Shown piece by piece: positions 1 to 7,792 of a DNA stretch of 18,579 nt. A program made the position numbers and the translations under genes. Origin of the DNA: Bacteroidales bacterium UBA1725 (GTDB lineage: Bacteria > Bacteroidota > Bacteroidia > Bacteroidales > UBA932). Numbering within the stretch: position 1 is the first letter of the stretch; each line of letters starts with the position of its first letter. Below the pieces are notes generated by a model. That model ran no database searches. It had not been told where the DNA came from and saw only the letters and a list, made by a program, of their open reading frames with translations. The stretch spans positions 14,716-33,294 of the forward strand of contig DCIN01000072.1 of assembly GCA_002315815.1 (NCBI GenBank). Direction: 5' to 3'.

Positions 1-1194
1 TTTTATCTGTTTCCTCTTTTTCTGGCCGGGTGCGCTCATCCGGTCGGTACTATGCCGGATGCCCCTTTCGGATGGGCGAACAGCGTGTCTCTTACGGAAG
101 GGGACTTGTACAATGTCACCGGTGGCGGTGATTCGGATGTGGTGGTGCTGACAAGCGACGGATCTGATATGCGCCAGGCAATTGATTCGGCGGCACTCAA
201 CCACAGGACCATCGTGCTGGACGGATCCTGCGGAGACTTTGTAATCTCGTCTTCTATCAATTTCCGTGGGCTGAAAGACAGAACTTTCATCGGCATCAAT
301 GGTGCAAGACTGTGTACCGGGTACCGCAACACTCCTGAGATAAGAGCGTTGCTGGATTCCTTGGGAGTCAAGGCTATGTCCGATCAGGGCGGAGGCGGAT
401 TCCTCTCCAACGGAGCCTTCGTGTATGAGGAGAGGGAACAGCATACACGGCAGGCGATAATTGACTACACAGGTGACTTGTCGGAGAGATACAGGCGTTC
501 AGGCATCTTCACCCTCAATGCCTGTGAGAATATCATAATACGCAATCTTGCCTTTGTCGGACCCGGTCCTATCGATGTAGGTGCCGCGGACCTTCTGACC
601 GTTTCCAACGGCACTAAGCATCTATGGGTTGATCATTGCAGTTTCACTGACGGAATGGACGGAAATTTCGACATCAACTCGCGTTCGGATTTCATCACGG
701 TGAGCTGGTGCACGTTCCAGTACACCGACAACGCATACGATCACAAAGCGACTAATCTGATAGGAAGCAGTGAGAATCCAGATCAGGGAGTGGACAATCT
801 GAATGTGACTTTTGCCTATTGTATCTGGGGGAGTGGTTGTGAGGTCAGGATGCCGGCGGTGCGTTGGGGTACCATTCATCTTCTCAATGACTGGTACAAC
901 TGCGCCGGAAACGGTTCTGACGCAGTATATTCCTGCAAGGGATCGTCAATCCTGATGGAAGGCTGCTACTTCGACGAGGGGGTGAAGAAAATCTTCCTCG
1001 CCGACCCCGGTTCCGAGGGAGTCACATTCCGTGACAACATCTTTGTCGAGGATTTCACCCCGACAGACAACGGCAGCGTGAGCGTTCCATACGAGTATAA
1101 GATTATTCCGGCGTCCCGGGTACCGTCCGTTTTGCGCTCTCACGCTGGTCCTTTACTTAATTTCAAGAATATTTCCGACATAACAAGCAAGTGA
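1..1194 (+). CDS. Pectate lyase, PL1 family, lipoprotein (5' end outside window)
   Basis: The reading frame is open to the left window edge. Before the first ATG (position 52) it encodes a hydrophobic stretch ending in L-A-G-C (Cys codon 31-33), a lipobox, so the true start lies upstream and the ATG at 52 is internal. The mature protein is a right-handed beta-helix of the PL1 type. WVDHCSF (about 625-645) and the following DGNFDINSRSDFITVSW block match the PL1 Ca-binding/core region. RMPAVRWG (about 847-870) matches the conserved RxPxxR segment with the catalytic Arg, followed by the usual H-x-x-N-D-W-Y stretch. The family cleaves polygalacturonan by beta-elimination to unsaturated oligogalacturonides; a lipid anchor would place it in the envelope, possibly on the surface. 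It ends 19 bp before the GH95 gene on the same strand, consistent with one transcript. Family assignment is firm; exact pectin substrate is not. Confidence 0.92.
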   Translation, partial: FYLFPLFLAGCAHPVGTMPDAPFGWANSVSLTEGDLYNVTGGGDSDVVVLTSDGSDMRQAIDSAALNHRTIVLDGSCGDFVISSSINFRGLKDRTFIGINGARLCTGYRNTPEIRALLDSLGVKAMSDQGGGGFLSNGAFVYEEREQHTRQAIIDYTGDLSERYRRSGIFTLNACENIIIRNLAFVGPGPIDVGAADLLTVSNGTKHLWVDHCSFTDGMDGNFDINSRSDFITVSWCTFQYTDNAYDHKATNLIGSSENPDQGVDNLNVTFAYCIWGSGCEVRMPAVRWGTIHLLNDWYNCAGNGSDAVYSCKGSSILMEGCYFDEGVKKIFLADPGSEGVTFRDNIFVEDFTPTDNGSVSVPYEYKIIPASRVPSVLRSHAGPLLNFKNISDITSK

Positions 1195-1213
1195 TTTTTG
1201 GAGATTCACCAAT

Positions 1214-3568
1214 ATGAAAAGATTCTGTGTTGCATTTTTTGTCCTTTCTCTGGCGACGGTATGTCTCCACGGCCAGAACAATGGAAACCGGAACATTATG
1301 AAGTATGACCGTTCGGCATCGGCTTGGGTGGAGGCCCTTCCGGTGGGCAACGGACGCATAGGCGCTATGGTTTACGGCAATCCGGTGAGCGAGGAGATTC
1401 AGCTAAACGAGGAGACTCTGTGGCAGGGTGGACCCTACAACAACACCAATCCTCTGGCCAAGGACGCTCTCGGCGAAATCAGGAAACTCATTTTCGAGGG
1501 CAGATACAGCGAGGCCCAGGCTCTGGGCGATGAGAAATTCGTGTCGAAAGTTGGGAATGAAATGAGTTATCAGACCATTGGGTCACTGCATATAGACTGC
1601 CCGTCCAACAACAGGGGAGTGCAGTCTTACTCCCGCAGCCTGGATCTGGACAACGCCATTGCCCAAACAGAATACTCGGTGAGAGCCGGCTCATTCAAGG
1701 AGGAGGTCTTCGCATCTTTTGCCGACAATATGATAATAGTGAAGCTCACTGCCTCCAAGCCGGGGCTTGTGAACTGCAAGCTGTACTTCACCACCCCTAT
1801 GCCATCACCTTCTTTCTCCTTCACTGAGGACGGTCTTCTCAGGCTCGAAGGTGACAACAGCTCCACCGCTTTCAATGAGGGCAGGCTCCACTATGTCGCT
1901 GACCTCAAGGCGGTGAACAGGGGAGGCAGTCTGGAACGCAGGGACGGATGTATTGTCGTGAACGGGGCCGATGAACTCACACTGTACATATCCATCGCCA
2001 CCAATTTCGTGCACTACGATGACGTGAGCGGAGACCCTTACGCACGCAACGCCGTCTGTCTCAAGAACTCCGATAAGCCATACGACCAGGCCAAGGCCGA
2101 ACACATCGCCCTGTACAGGAAGCAGTTCGACCGCGTGAGTCTGGATCTCGGGCATACAGCAAAGGCCGATGAAAGTATAGAAAAGCGTCTGCGTAATTTC
2201 GGTGACGGGTGGGACCCCGACCTGATATCGACATATTTCCAATACGGACGTTACCTGCTTATCAGCTGCTCCCAGCCCGGTTGCCAGCCTGCCAATCTCC
2301 AGGGTATCTGGAATGCCGGTGTGACAGCGGCCTGGAACGGCAACTACACCACCAATATCAACGCAGAGATGAACTACTGGCCTGCTGAACTCACTAACCT
2401 TCAGGAACTTCACGAGCCTTTTATGGAATTCATCAAGGATATAAGCGAAACCGGCAGGCGGACAGCGTCGGAGATGTACGGATGCCGTGGCTGGGCTATG
2501 CACCACAACAGCGACATCTGGCGTATGACGGGTGCAGTGGACTACGCCTATTGTGGCCTGTGGCCCACCTGCGGGGCCTGGCTCTGCCACCATATTTGGG
2601 ATCGTTACGAATTTGGTCGGGACAAGGACTTCCTTTCCGAGATGTATCCTGTGCTGAAAGGGGCCTGTGAGTTCTTTCTTGATTTTCTCGTCCGGGATCC
2701 CGAAACGGGATATCTGGTGGCCGTACCTTCCAATTCACCCGAGAATGGCCCCAAGGGAAAAGGCGGCAATCTTCACGCCGGCATCACAATGGACAACGAG
2801 ATGATACGGGACCTTTTCAAGAACACCGTAGCTGCGGCCGAAATTCTAGGACTCAAAAAAGAAAAAAAGTTCTGTGCCAGTCTATTGAAGGCATCATCCC
2901 AACTTACGCCCCTCAAAGTGGGCCAGTACGGGCAACTTCAGGAATGGGCACAGGACTGGGATAATCCTCAAGACCATCACCGTCACATTTCGCATCTGTG
3001 GGCTCTGTTCCCCGGCAACGAAATATCTGCTTACAGTACTCCCTCATTCTTTGATGCATGCCGCAATACACTGGAACAGAGGGGGGATGCTTCTACCGGC
3101 TGGTCTATGGGCTGGAAAGTGTGCTGCTGGGCGAGACTTCTGGACGGAGACCACGCATACAAACTCATCAAGGATCAGCTCAAATATGTGAGTCCTGATG
3201 TCCAGAGCGGACAGGCGGGAGGTACCTACCCCAACCTTTTCGATGCTCATCCGCCTTTCCAGATTGACGGCAATTTCGGCTGTACTGCCGGTATTGCGGA
3301 GATGTTGCTGCAGAGTCAGGAGGGATTTGTGAACGTTCTTCCGGCCCTGCCATCCGAGTGGAAGGACGGCTGCGTAAAAGGACTCCGCGCCAGAGGCGGT
3401 TTCACCGTGGATGAACTCAGTTGGAAGGACGGCAGACCTGTAAGAATCGTTGTGACCTCCAATGCCGGTTGCCATCTCGACCTCAGAGCCTTCGCCCTGG
3501 ACAAACTGACGGTCCTCTATGATGCCGACACCAGTGCTGGTGAAACCATAGAACTGAATTTTCAGTAA
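1214..3568 (+). CDS. Glycoside hydrolase family 95 (alpha-L-fucosidase / alpha-L-galactosidase)
   Basis: This 784-residue protein has the usual GH95 length. It opens with a Sec signal peptide (MKRFCVAFFVLSLATVCLHG then Q), so it is periplasmic or beyond. The N-terminal domain starts with the family hallmark W-x-E-A-L-P-V-G-N-G-R-I-G-A-M-V-Y-G. The (alpha/alpha)6 catalytic region carries the residues equivalent to the characterised bifidobacterial enzyme: N381 and N383 in TTNINAEMNYW, E510 in SNSPENG and D685 in QIDGNFG. GH95 is an inverting family that removes terminal alpha-L-fucose or alpha-L-galactose. Beside a pectate lyase, a pectin side chain (for example rhamnogalacturonan II) or a fucosylated hemicellulose is the likeliest substrate, but this is inference. 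The start is supported by GGAG at 1200-1203 and the signal peptide. The gene converges on the cysteine synthase gene with only 36 bp between them. Confidence 0.94.
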   Translation: MKRFCVAFFVLSLATVCLHGQNNGNRNIMKYDRSASAWVEALPVGNGRIGAMVYGNPVSEEIQLNEETLWQGGPYNNTNPLAKDALGEIRKLIFEGRYSEAQALGDEKFVSKVGNEMSYQTIGSLHIDCPSNNRGVQSYSRSLDLDNAIAQTEYSVRAGSFKEEVFASFADNMIIVKLTASKPGLVNCKLYFTTPMPSPSFSFTEDGLLRLEGDNSSTAFNEGRLHYVADLKAVNRGGSLERRDGCIVVNGADELTLYISIATNFVHYDDVSGDPYARNAVCLKNSDKPYDQAKAEHIALYRKQFDRVSLDLGHTAKADESIEKRLRNFGDGWDPDLISTYFQYGRYLLISCSQPGCQPANLQGIWNAGVTAAWNGNYTTNINAEMNYWPAELTNLQELHEPFMEFIKDISETGRRTASEMYGCRGWAMHHNSDIWRMTGAVDYAYCGLWPTCGAWLCHHIWDRYEFGRDKDFLSEMYPVLKGACEFFLDFLVRDPETGYLVAVPSNSPENGPKGKGGNLHAGITMDNEMIRDLFKNTVAAAEILGLKKEKKFCASLLKASSQLTPLKVGQYGQLQEWAQDWDNPQDHHRHISHLWALFPGNEISAYSTPSFFDACRNTLEQRGDASTGWSMGWKVCCWARLLDGDHAYKLIKDQLKYVSPDVQSGQAGGTYPNLFDAHPPFQIDGNFGCTAGIAEMLLQSQEGFVNVLPALPSEWKDGCVKGLRARGGFTVDELSWKDGRPVRIVVTSNAGCHLDLRAFALDKLTVLYDADTSAGETIELNFQ

Positions 3569-3604
3569 AGCCGGGAACTGTTGTCTTTTCTTGAATGTCG
3601 GAAA

Positions 3605-4510
3605 TCAGTCGGCGTAGGGGTCGAACATAGATGTGCTCAAGTATTTTTCGGCCCGGTCGGGAAATACCACCACTATGTTTCCGCTTTCAATCTTCTGTGC
3701 GGTGCGATAGGCGGCCAGCATAGCGGCTCCACTGCTCATTCCTGCGAAGATGCCTTCCTGACGGATGATCTGACGTGCCATCTCTATGGCTTCCTCACTT
3801 TCCACCATCTCCTGTGAGTCGATGATGTCAGGGTTGTAGATTTCGGGTACGATGGCCTCCTCCATATTCTTGAGTCCCTGGATGTAGTGACCGCAAGTGG
3901 GTTGGGCGCATACAATCCTGATGTCGGGATTCATTATTTTCAGGAATTTTGTGAGTCCCATCAGTGTGCCGGAAGTGCCGATGGCACCGACAAGATAGTC
4001 AATGTCGCCTTCGCACTGCTGCCAGATTTCTATGGCCGTGGTCTTGTAATGGGCCATATAGTTACCGGCATTGGAGAATTGGTCAGGCATAAAATATTTA
4101 TCCGGATTTGCGGCTACCAGTTTGTGCGCCAGGCGAATGGCTCCGTCTGTGCCCTGGTCTCCCGGGGTCAGAATCACCTTGCCGCCGTAAGAGCGTATCA
4201 TTTTTCTGCGTTCCACAGATACGGCCTCGCTCATAACTATCTCCACGGGATAGCCTTTGCAGATGCCGGCTATTGCCAGTCCTATGCCGGTATTGCCGGA
4301 TGTGGGTTCGATTATGGTCTTGCCAGGATGGAGTTTGCCTTCTTTCTCTGCTTGCTCCACCATCGCTATCGCAATGCGGTCCTTGATGCTGCCTGTGGGG
4401 TTGAAGCCTTCCAGCTTTGCAAAGATGTTCACTTTCGGATTGGGGGACAGACGATTTATCCTTACCATCGGGGTGTTGCCTATCGCCCCCAATATATTGT
4501 TGCAGAACAT
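3605..4510 (-). CDS. cysM: PLP-dependent cysteine synthase, CysM type
   Basis: A complete 301-residue beta-family PLP enzyme that makes L-cysteine from an activated serine (O-acetylserine in the standard case) and sulfide or thiosulfate in the cytoplasm. The PLP lysine is K43 in NPTGSIKDR. The substrate loop TSGNTG is at 70-75, and a Gly/Thr/Ser phosphate loop (GTSGT) and the C-terminal PDRAEKYLST follow. Segments such as DQFSNAGNYMAHYKTT-EIWQQ, EGIFAGMSSG and PDR resemble CysM (cysteine synthase B) more than CysK, hence the symbol; CysK naming is possible. The start is ATG with MFCNNILGAIGNTPMV, the normal family N-terminus. The leader on this strand carries three hairpins, the last an intrinsic terminator 29 nt before the start, suggesting attenuation. 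The gene is about 225 bp from the next minus-strand gene upstream, so it may be transcribed separately. Confidence 0.93.
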   Translation of the reverse strand: MFCNNILGAIGNTPMVRINRLSPNPKVNIFAKLEGFNPTGSIKDRIAIAMVEQAEKEGKLHPGKTIIEPTSGNTGIGLAIAGICKGYPVEIVMSEAVSVERRKMIRSYGGKVILTPGDQGTDGAIRLAHKLVAANPDKYFMPDQFSNAGNYMAHYKTTAIEIWQQCEGDIDYLVGAIGTSGTLMGLTKFLKIMNPDIRIVCAQPTCGHYIQGLKNMEEAIVPEIYNPDIIDSQEMVESEEAIEMARQIIRQEGIFAGMSSGAAMLAAYRTAQKIESGNIVVVFPDRAEKYLSTSMFDPYAD

Positions 4511-4539
4511 TGTAATTTTGTTTTGAATGTGAGTGAAGC

Positions 4540-4568
4540 AAAAAAACTGCCCTGTGTTGCGGGGCAGT
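4540..4568 (-). terminator. Intrinsic terminator in the cysM leader (possible attenuator)
   Basis: On the minus strand ACTGCCC (4568-4562), a 9-nt loop and GGGCAGT (4552-4546) form a perfect 7-bp stem, followed directly by seven T residues (4546-4540). It sits 29 nt before the cysM start and about 170 nt after the stop of the upstream epimerase gene. It could end the epimerase transcript, or regulate cysM by attenuation; the position so near the cysM start favours the second but does not prove it. Confidence 0.7.
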
Positions 4569-4571
4569 GGC

Positions 4572-4614
4572 GTATAGTCCTTATTTATACCAAATGGCCG
4601 TCTGCCTCAGACGG
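4572..4614 (-). promoter_or_regulatory. Structured cysM 5' leader: two hairpins before the terminator
   Basis: Reading the minus strand, a 7-bp stem (CCGTCTG, 3-nt loop, CAGACGG; 4614-4598) is followed by a 5-bp stem (GTATA, 9-nt loop, TATAC; 4590-4572) and then the terminator hairpin. GGCAG in the first hairpin is complementary to CTGCC in the 5' arm of the terminator, so an alternative pairing that prevents termination is possible. I see no leader peptide starting with ATG and do not recognise a known riboswitch class. Confidence 0.4.
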
Positions 4615-4736
4615 ATGGTGTGATTGAGCCGCAATTTCGTGAAAAAACCGATTATTTGCAAATGGAATAACAGGAAAAACGAAGTCAGGAGACGAAGACA
4701 GAGACAGAAAGGATGAAAAAAGACAGAATGGAGCAG

Positions 4737-5948
4737 CTACAGTACTTTGAGACCCAAGCCCGGCCCGTCCGGGAGAACCATACGGCCCTGACGGACCACC
4801 ATTCCTTCAAACCTGTCATTGGTGATGAGCAGGTTTCCGTCCAAATCTGAAAAATCCACAGCGGGGGAGAGATGGGCTGCTGCGGTAACAGCGCAGGAGG
4901 TTTCCGTCATACATCCAATCATCACTTTCATTCCCTCTGCTCTGGCATAAGTCAGCATCTTTCTGGCTTCCAGAAGGCCGGTGCATTTCATCAGCTTGAT
5001 GTTTATTCCGGAATATGCTCCCTTGACAGCGTGGATGTCACTTAGCCTCTGTACAGCCTCGTCGGCGAAAATGGGAATCGGACTGCGCTCGGTGAGCCAG
5101 GCTATGTCATCGATCATTGTGACAGGCATAGGCTGCTCCACCATCACAACTCCCTGACTGTGAAGCCACAGGATTTCGTTCAATGCCTCAAGTTTGTTCT
5201 TCCAGCCCTGATTGGCATCCACCGCTATGGGCAGGTCCGTTATCGAGCGTATGGTCTCTATCATCTCCTTGTCATTGTCCAGACCGACCTTGACCTTGAG
5301 GATATTGAACTTTCCGGCGCACTCCAGTGTCTTGACCTTGACCACTTCAGGACTGTCGATTCCTATTGTGAATGTGGTGTCTCCGGCTTTGGCTCTGTCA
5401 TAACCCCAGATTCGGTAGAGCGGTTGGCCGATAATCTTTCCGACAAGGTCGTGCAGGGCTATATCCACGGCGGCCTTGGCAGGGGCATCTCCATCTGAGA
5501 GGGAGTCCACATAGGCTATGATATCCTCTATGCAGAAAGGGTCGTGGAACTGCTCCAGATTCACTTTGGAGAGGAAAGAGCAGACACTGTCAACGCTGTG
5601 TCCGAGATAGGGAGGCATTGACGCTTCTCCATAGCCGGTATATCCTCCGTAGTCTATCCGCAGTTGCACGTCCGGCGTGGTCTTGCGGGAATTGGAAGAT
5701 ACCGTGAATGTGTGTGCGAGCTGGAGTTCGTAAGGCTCGAAACTGAGTCTCATAACAGCATCCGTGGGTAGGGTGTTGATGTTCGGTGCTTCGACAGGCC
5801 GGCTTCCGGATTGATTACCGGAAAGGTCCTCAGACTGATTCCCTGACTGGTTTCCGGATTCCTTTCTGGCGGCATTGAATCCGCAAGATGCCACTATCGC
5901 TCCGGCTCCGGCAATGGCAGCCGTTTTCAAGAATTCGCGCCTTTTCAT
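4737..5948 (-). CDS. Dipeptide epimerase (L-Ala-D/L-Glu epimerase family, enolase superfamily), Tat lipoprotein
   Basis: A 403-residue enolase-superfamily protein of the muconate-lactonising subgroup. Catalytic and metal residues are all visible: K218 and K220 (LKVKVG), D244 (DANQGW), E271 (VEQP), D296 (FADEA) and K318 (NIKLMKCTG). The last motif, together with GCMTETSCAVTAAAHLS and SDLDG, is typical of dipeptide epimerases, which invert the alpha carbon of the second residue in dipeptides such as L-Ala-D-Glu from murein. The N-terminus MKRREFLKTAA is a twin-arginine signal and is followed by the lipobox VASC (Cys22), so the folded enzyme is probably exported and lipid-anchored, unlike the cytoplasmic E. 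coli enzyme. Residues 30-50 are a low-complexity linker with repeated SGNQS. It follows the DUF1593 gene by 33 bp, a spacer made of 14-bp repeats, and is probably co-transcribed with it. Substrate specificity cannot be read from sequence. Confidence 0.88.
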   Translation of the reverse strand: MKRREFLKTAAIAGAGAIVASCGFNAARKESGNQSGNQSEDLSGNQSGSRPVEAPNINTLPTDAVMRLSFEPYELQLAHTFTVSSNSRKTTPDVQLRIDYGGYTGYGEASMPPYLGHSVDSVCSFLSKVNLEQFHDPFCIEDIIAYVDSLSDGDAPAKAAVDIALHDLVGKIIGQPLYRIWGYDRAKAGDTTFTIGIDSPEVVKVKTLECAGKFNILKVKVGLDNDKEMIETIRSITDLPIAVDANQGWKNKLEALNEILWLHSQGVVMVEQPMPVTMIDDIAWLTERSPIPIFADEAVQRLSDIHAVKGAYSGINIKLMKCTGLLEARKMLTYARAEGMKVMIGCMTETSCAVTAAAHLSPAVDFSDLDGNLLITNDRFEGMVVRQGRMVLPDGPGLGLKVL

Positions 5949-5955
5949 TGTTGTT

Positions 5956-5997
5956 ATAATCCGAAAATAATAATCCGAAAATTATAATCCGAATTTA
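5956..5997 (-). repeat. Three 14-bp tandem repeats spanning the DUF1593 stop codon
   Basis: Three units of exactly 14 bp lie at 5956-5969, 5970-5983 and 5984-5997. In plus orientation each begins ATAATCCGAA, followed by four A/T bases. The DUF1593 stop codon (5984-5982) lies at the boundary of the last two units, and the array fills nearly all of the 33-bp spacer to the epimerase gene. The unit is the last codons of the gene copied twice more. Confidence 0.9.
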
Positions 5998-7229
5998 GCA
6001 CCGGCAGTCCTCTGTGCCCAGAAACCGAGAGCGGTGTCTCTCCATCGTGCCACGGTATTTGCACCCTGATTTCCGTTTTCGAATTCGTTCCAATCAGGGA
6101 GATCGGAGAACCAGTTGGGGCCGAGTTTCCAATCATCCTCGTGTATGGGTCCGGGCCACAGATTGGTGACGGTGAATTCTCCGCTCTGCTCTATGCCTTC
6201 TCCTTGTATTTCATAACTGAGAGTTCCGGCGGCCTTGGGCGCATAGCGGACCATATACTCTCCGTTCCCGAGATAATAACCTTTCCACTCCTGCTCGACG
6301 CAGGTCATTGTCAGACAGGGCTCGTCGGGAGCTATGTCCTTGACAGGACCCTGAATATGCATCTCAATCACCCCGAATACCGGTATGGTGTCATTGACGC
6401 TGAGGGGGCGGTCGAAAATACGTCTGGCGGAGTGGTCGATGCGGCAGAATTTTCCTCCCCAGTGCTCGATGGTAGGGTCGGAGGGATCCATTCTCTTGTA
6501 GTTGAGAACGTAGAGAACTGACGGCGTGTCCCCCATCTTGATTGTTCCATTGTAATAGTGCACAAAATCGTCACCCAGAGCCCCTCTCCCCCGCAGATAG
6601 TCAGCCCAGAACTCTTTGAACGGGGAAACTCTTCTGCCCCAGAATATGAAACCGCGGTAGGAGGAGTTGTTCTCTATTATCCACAGGTCGGGAAAGTTCT
6701 CTGCTATGTATGCGTAGCAGTCTGCACTCCATTTCTTGTTGGGTCCTCCTATCCAATAGACGCGTATGCGGCTACGGATGTCGGGTGCATCGTGAAGGGC
6801 CTGGGCGAGGTCCTCCAGTCCTCCCCATACCAGGACATACAGGGGTCTTGAGTCTTTCTTCCTTGCACATTTCACAATCCAATCCGATCCTTCCGTCGGT
6901 TCTCCCCAGCCACACAGAGGGGCTTGTCCCGTGCGGCCCTGTTTGGTGATGCGGCGGAGTCTGTTCGTGTTCTTGCCTCCGTCCTTTTGATATAAGTCTA
7001 TCATTCTGAGTATCTCGGACTTGCTTCCTCCTCCGTAGGAAGGGGAGGATACGAGACCCTCAATGTCCAGCATATCGCTGAACTGGAGGAGATGTGTCAT
7101 TGACTGGTTGTCATCGGGGTCAGTGCCGCCTATGTCCGTACTGATGAGGACCCGCGGCTTGTTGTCTGATTCCCGGGAACAGGCCAGCAGAGAGGAGACG
7201 GCTAAGATGGTGAACAAAAACTTTCTCAT
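5982..7229 (-). CDS. DUF1593 (Sde182-like, nucleoside-hydrolase-like) lipoprotein
   Basis: A 415-residue protein with a short hydrophobic N-terminus ending in SSLLAC (Cys17), a lipobox, so it is an exported lipoprotein. Residues 26-55 (PRVLISTDIGGTDPDDNQSMTHLL) carry the D-x-G-G-x-D-P-D-D motif of DUF1593, related to the Asp-rich Ca/ribose site of inosine-uridine nucleoside hydrolases. EGLVSSPSYGGG and the VLVWGGLEDLAQAL segment also fit the family. The C-terminal part (about 300-415) looks like a separate beta-rich domain. The family occurs in polysaccharide-degrading bacteria and was first noted beside a cellulose-binding module. The actual reaction is not established to my knowledge, so I do not assign a substrate. 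It is the upstream member of a pair with the epimerase lipoprotein. The upstream region (7230-7308) holds a near-match to the Bacteroidetes -7 box (TAAATTTA) but no clear -33 box. Confidence 0.85.
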   Translation of the reverse strand: MRKFLFTILAVSSLLACSRESDNKPRVLISTDIGGTDPDDNQSMTHLLQFSDMLDIEGLVSSPSYGGGSKSEILRMIDLYQKDGGKNTNRLRRITKQGRTGQAPLCGWGEPTEGSDWIVKCARKKDSRPLYVLVWGGLEDLAQALHDAPDIRSRIRVYWIGGPNKKWSADCYAYIAENFPDLWIIENNSSYRGFIFWGRRVSPFKEFWADYLRGRGALGDDFVHYYNGTIKMGDTPSVLYVLNYKRMDPSDPTIEHWGGKFCRIDHSARRIFDRPLSVNDTIPVFGVIEMHIQGPVKDIAPDEPCLTMTCVEQEWKGYYLGNGEYMVRYAPKAAGTLSYEIQGEGIEQSGEFTVTNLWPGPIHEDDWKLGPNWFSDLPDWNEFENGNQGANTVARWRDTALGFWAQRTAGAKFGL

Positions 7230-7308
7230 TATCTGACGAAGGATTAGTGAATCTCAAAAAACTTGGTGATCTTGTCTTTCAAGCCGTAAATTTAGTTTTT
7301 TTTTCGTT

Positions 7309-7782
7309 TCACTGAGCCAGCTTCGGAAGAAGGGCTATGTCCTTCACGCTGTAATCGCCCCTTATCTCCATCACTATGTCCTCTCCTTTCCTGATGGCTA
7401 TCATCAGAAAGGATTTCTTTCCATTCGCCTTCTCTTTCTCTTTATCTTTCTCTTTCTCCGGTACAGACAGGTGGAATGAAGTGATGTTGCCGGAGTCGTC
7501 CGTTACGGACACCAGTTCGTAACAGGATTCGGCTATCAACTTGATTCTGTCAGTCATCTCCGGGTCGTTCTTCTCACTTCTGAGAATTCGTATCATATCG
7601 ATGTCATTGATGACAGGGTTGTCTTCCCCGACATACAATTCCAGTATCTTTTGACCGAAGCAGACAGTTTTGTATCCTTTGACGCCGGAATAATCCTTGA
7701 AGAAGGTGTCGATATCCTCCATCTGCGCGTACAGGAAGGCTGGTATGGAAAGAAGCGTCAGTATTATCAGCAACTTTTTCAT
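7309..7782 (-). CDS. DUF4252-like secreted protein
   Basis: A 157-residue protein starting at ATG 7782 (MKKLLIILTLLSIPAFLYA then Q), a clear Sec signal peptide with probable cleavage after residue 19. A TTG two codons upstream is less likely. The mature part (MEDIDTFFKDYSGVKGYKTVCFGQKILELY..., then a Ser/Thr-rich beta segment and a C-terminal VMEIRGDYSVKDIALL) resembles DUF4252, a family often found at the end of ECF sigma-factor clusters in Bacteroidetes. A very charged run of alternating Lys and Glu sits near residues 108-120. The start is only 10 bp after the stop of the outer-membrane protein gene, so it is the last gene of that operon. Function is unknown. I saw no clear terminator between it and the DUF1593 gene. 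Confidence 0.75.
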   Translation of the reverse strand: MKKLLIILTLLSIPAFLYAQMEDIDTFFKDYSGVKGYKTVCFGQKILELYVGEDNPVINDIDMIRILRSEKNDPEMTDRIKLIAESCYELVSVTDDSGNITSFHLSVPEKEKDKEKEKANGKKSFLMIAIRKGEDIVMEIRGDYSVKDIALLPKLAQ

Positions 7783-7792
7783 ATCCAACGCT

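Noticed and set aside
1805..2593. 262-aa minus-strand open frame opposite GH95
   Set aside because: Shadow of the GH95 gene, whose catalytic residues lie across the same region.
4598..4614. First leader hairpin considered as the terminator of the epimerase gene
   Set aside because: No T run follows it on the minus strand; only the hairpin at 4568-4546 has one.
3887..4627. 246-aa plus-strand open frame opposite cysM
   Set aside because: Overlaps the conserved cysM and its structured leader; no family resemblance.
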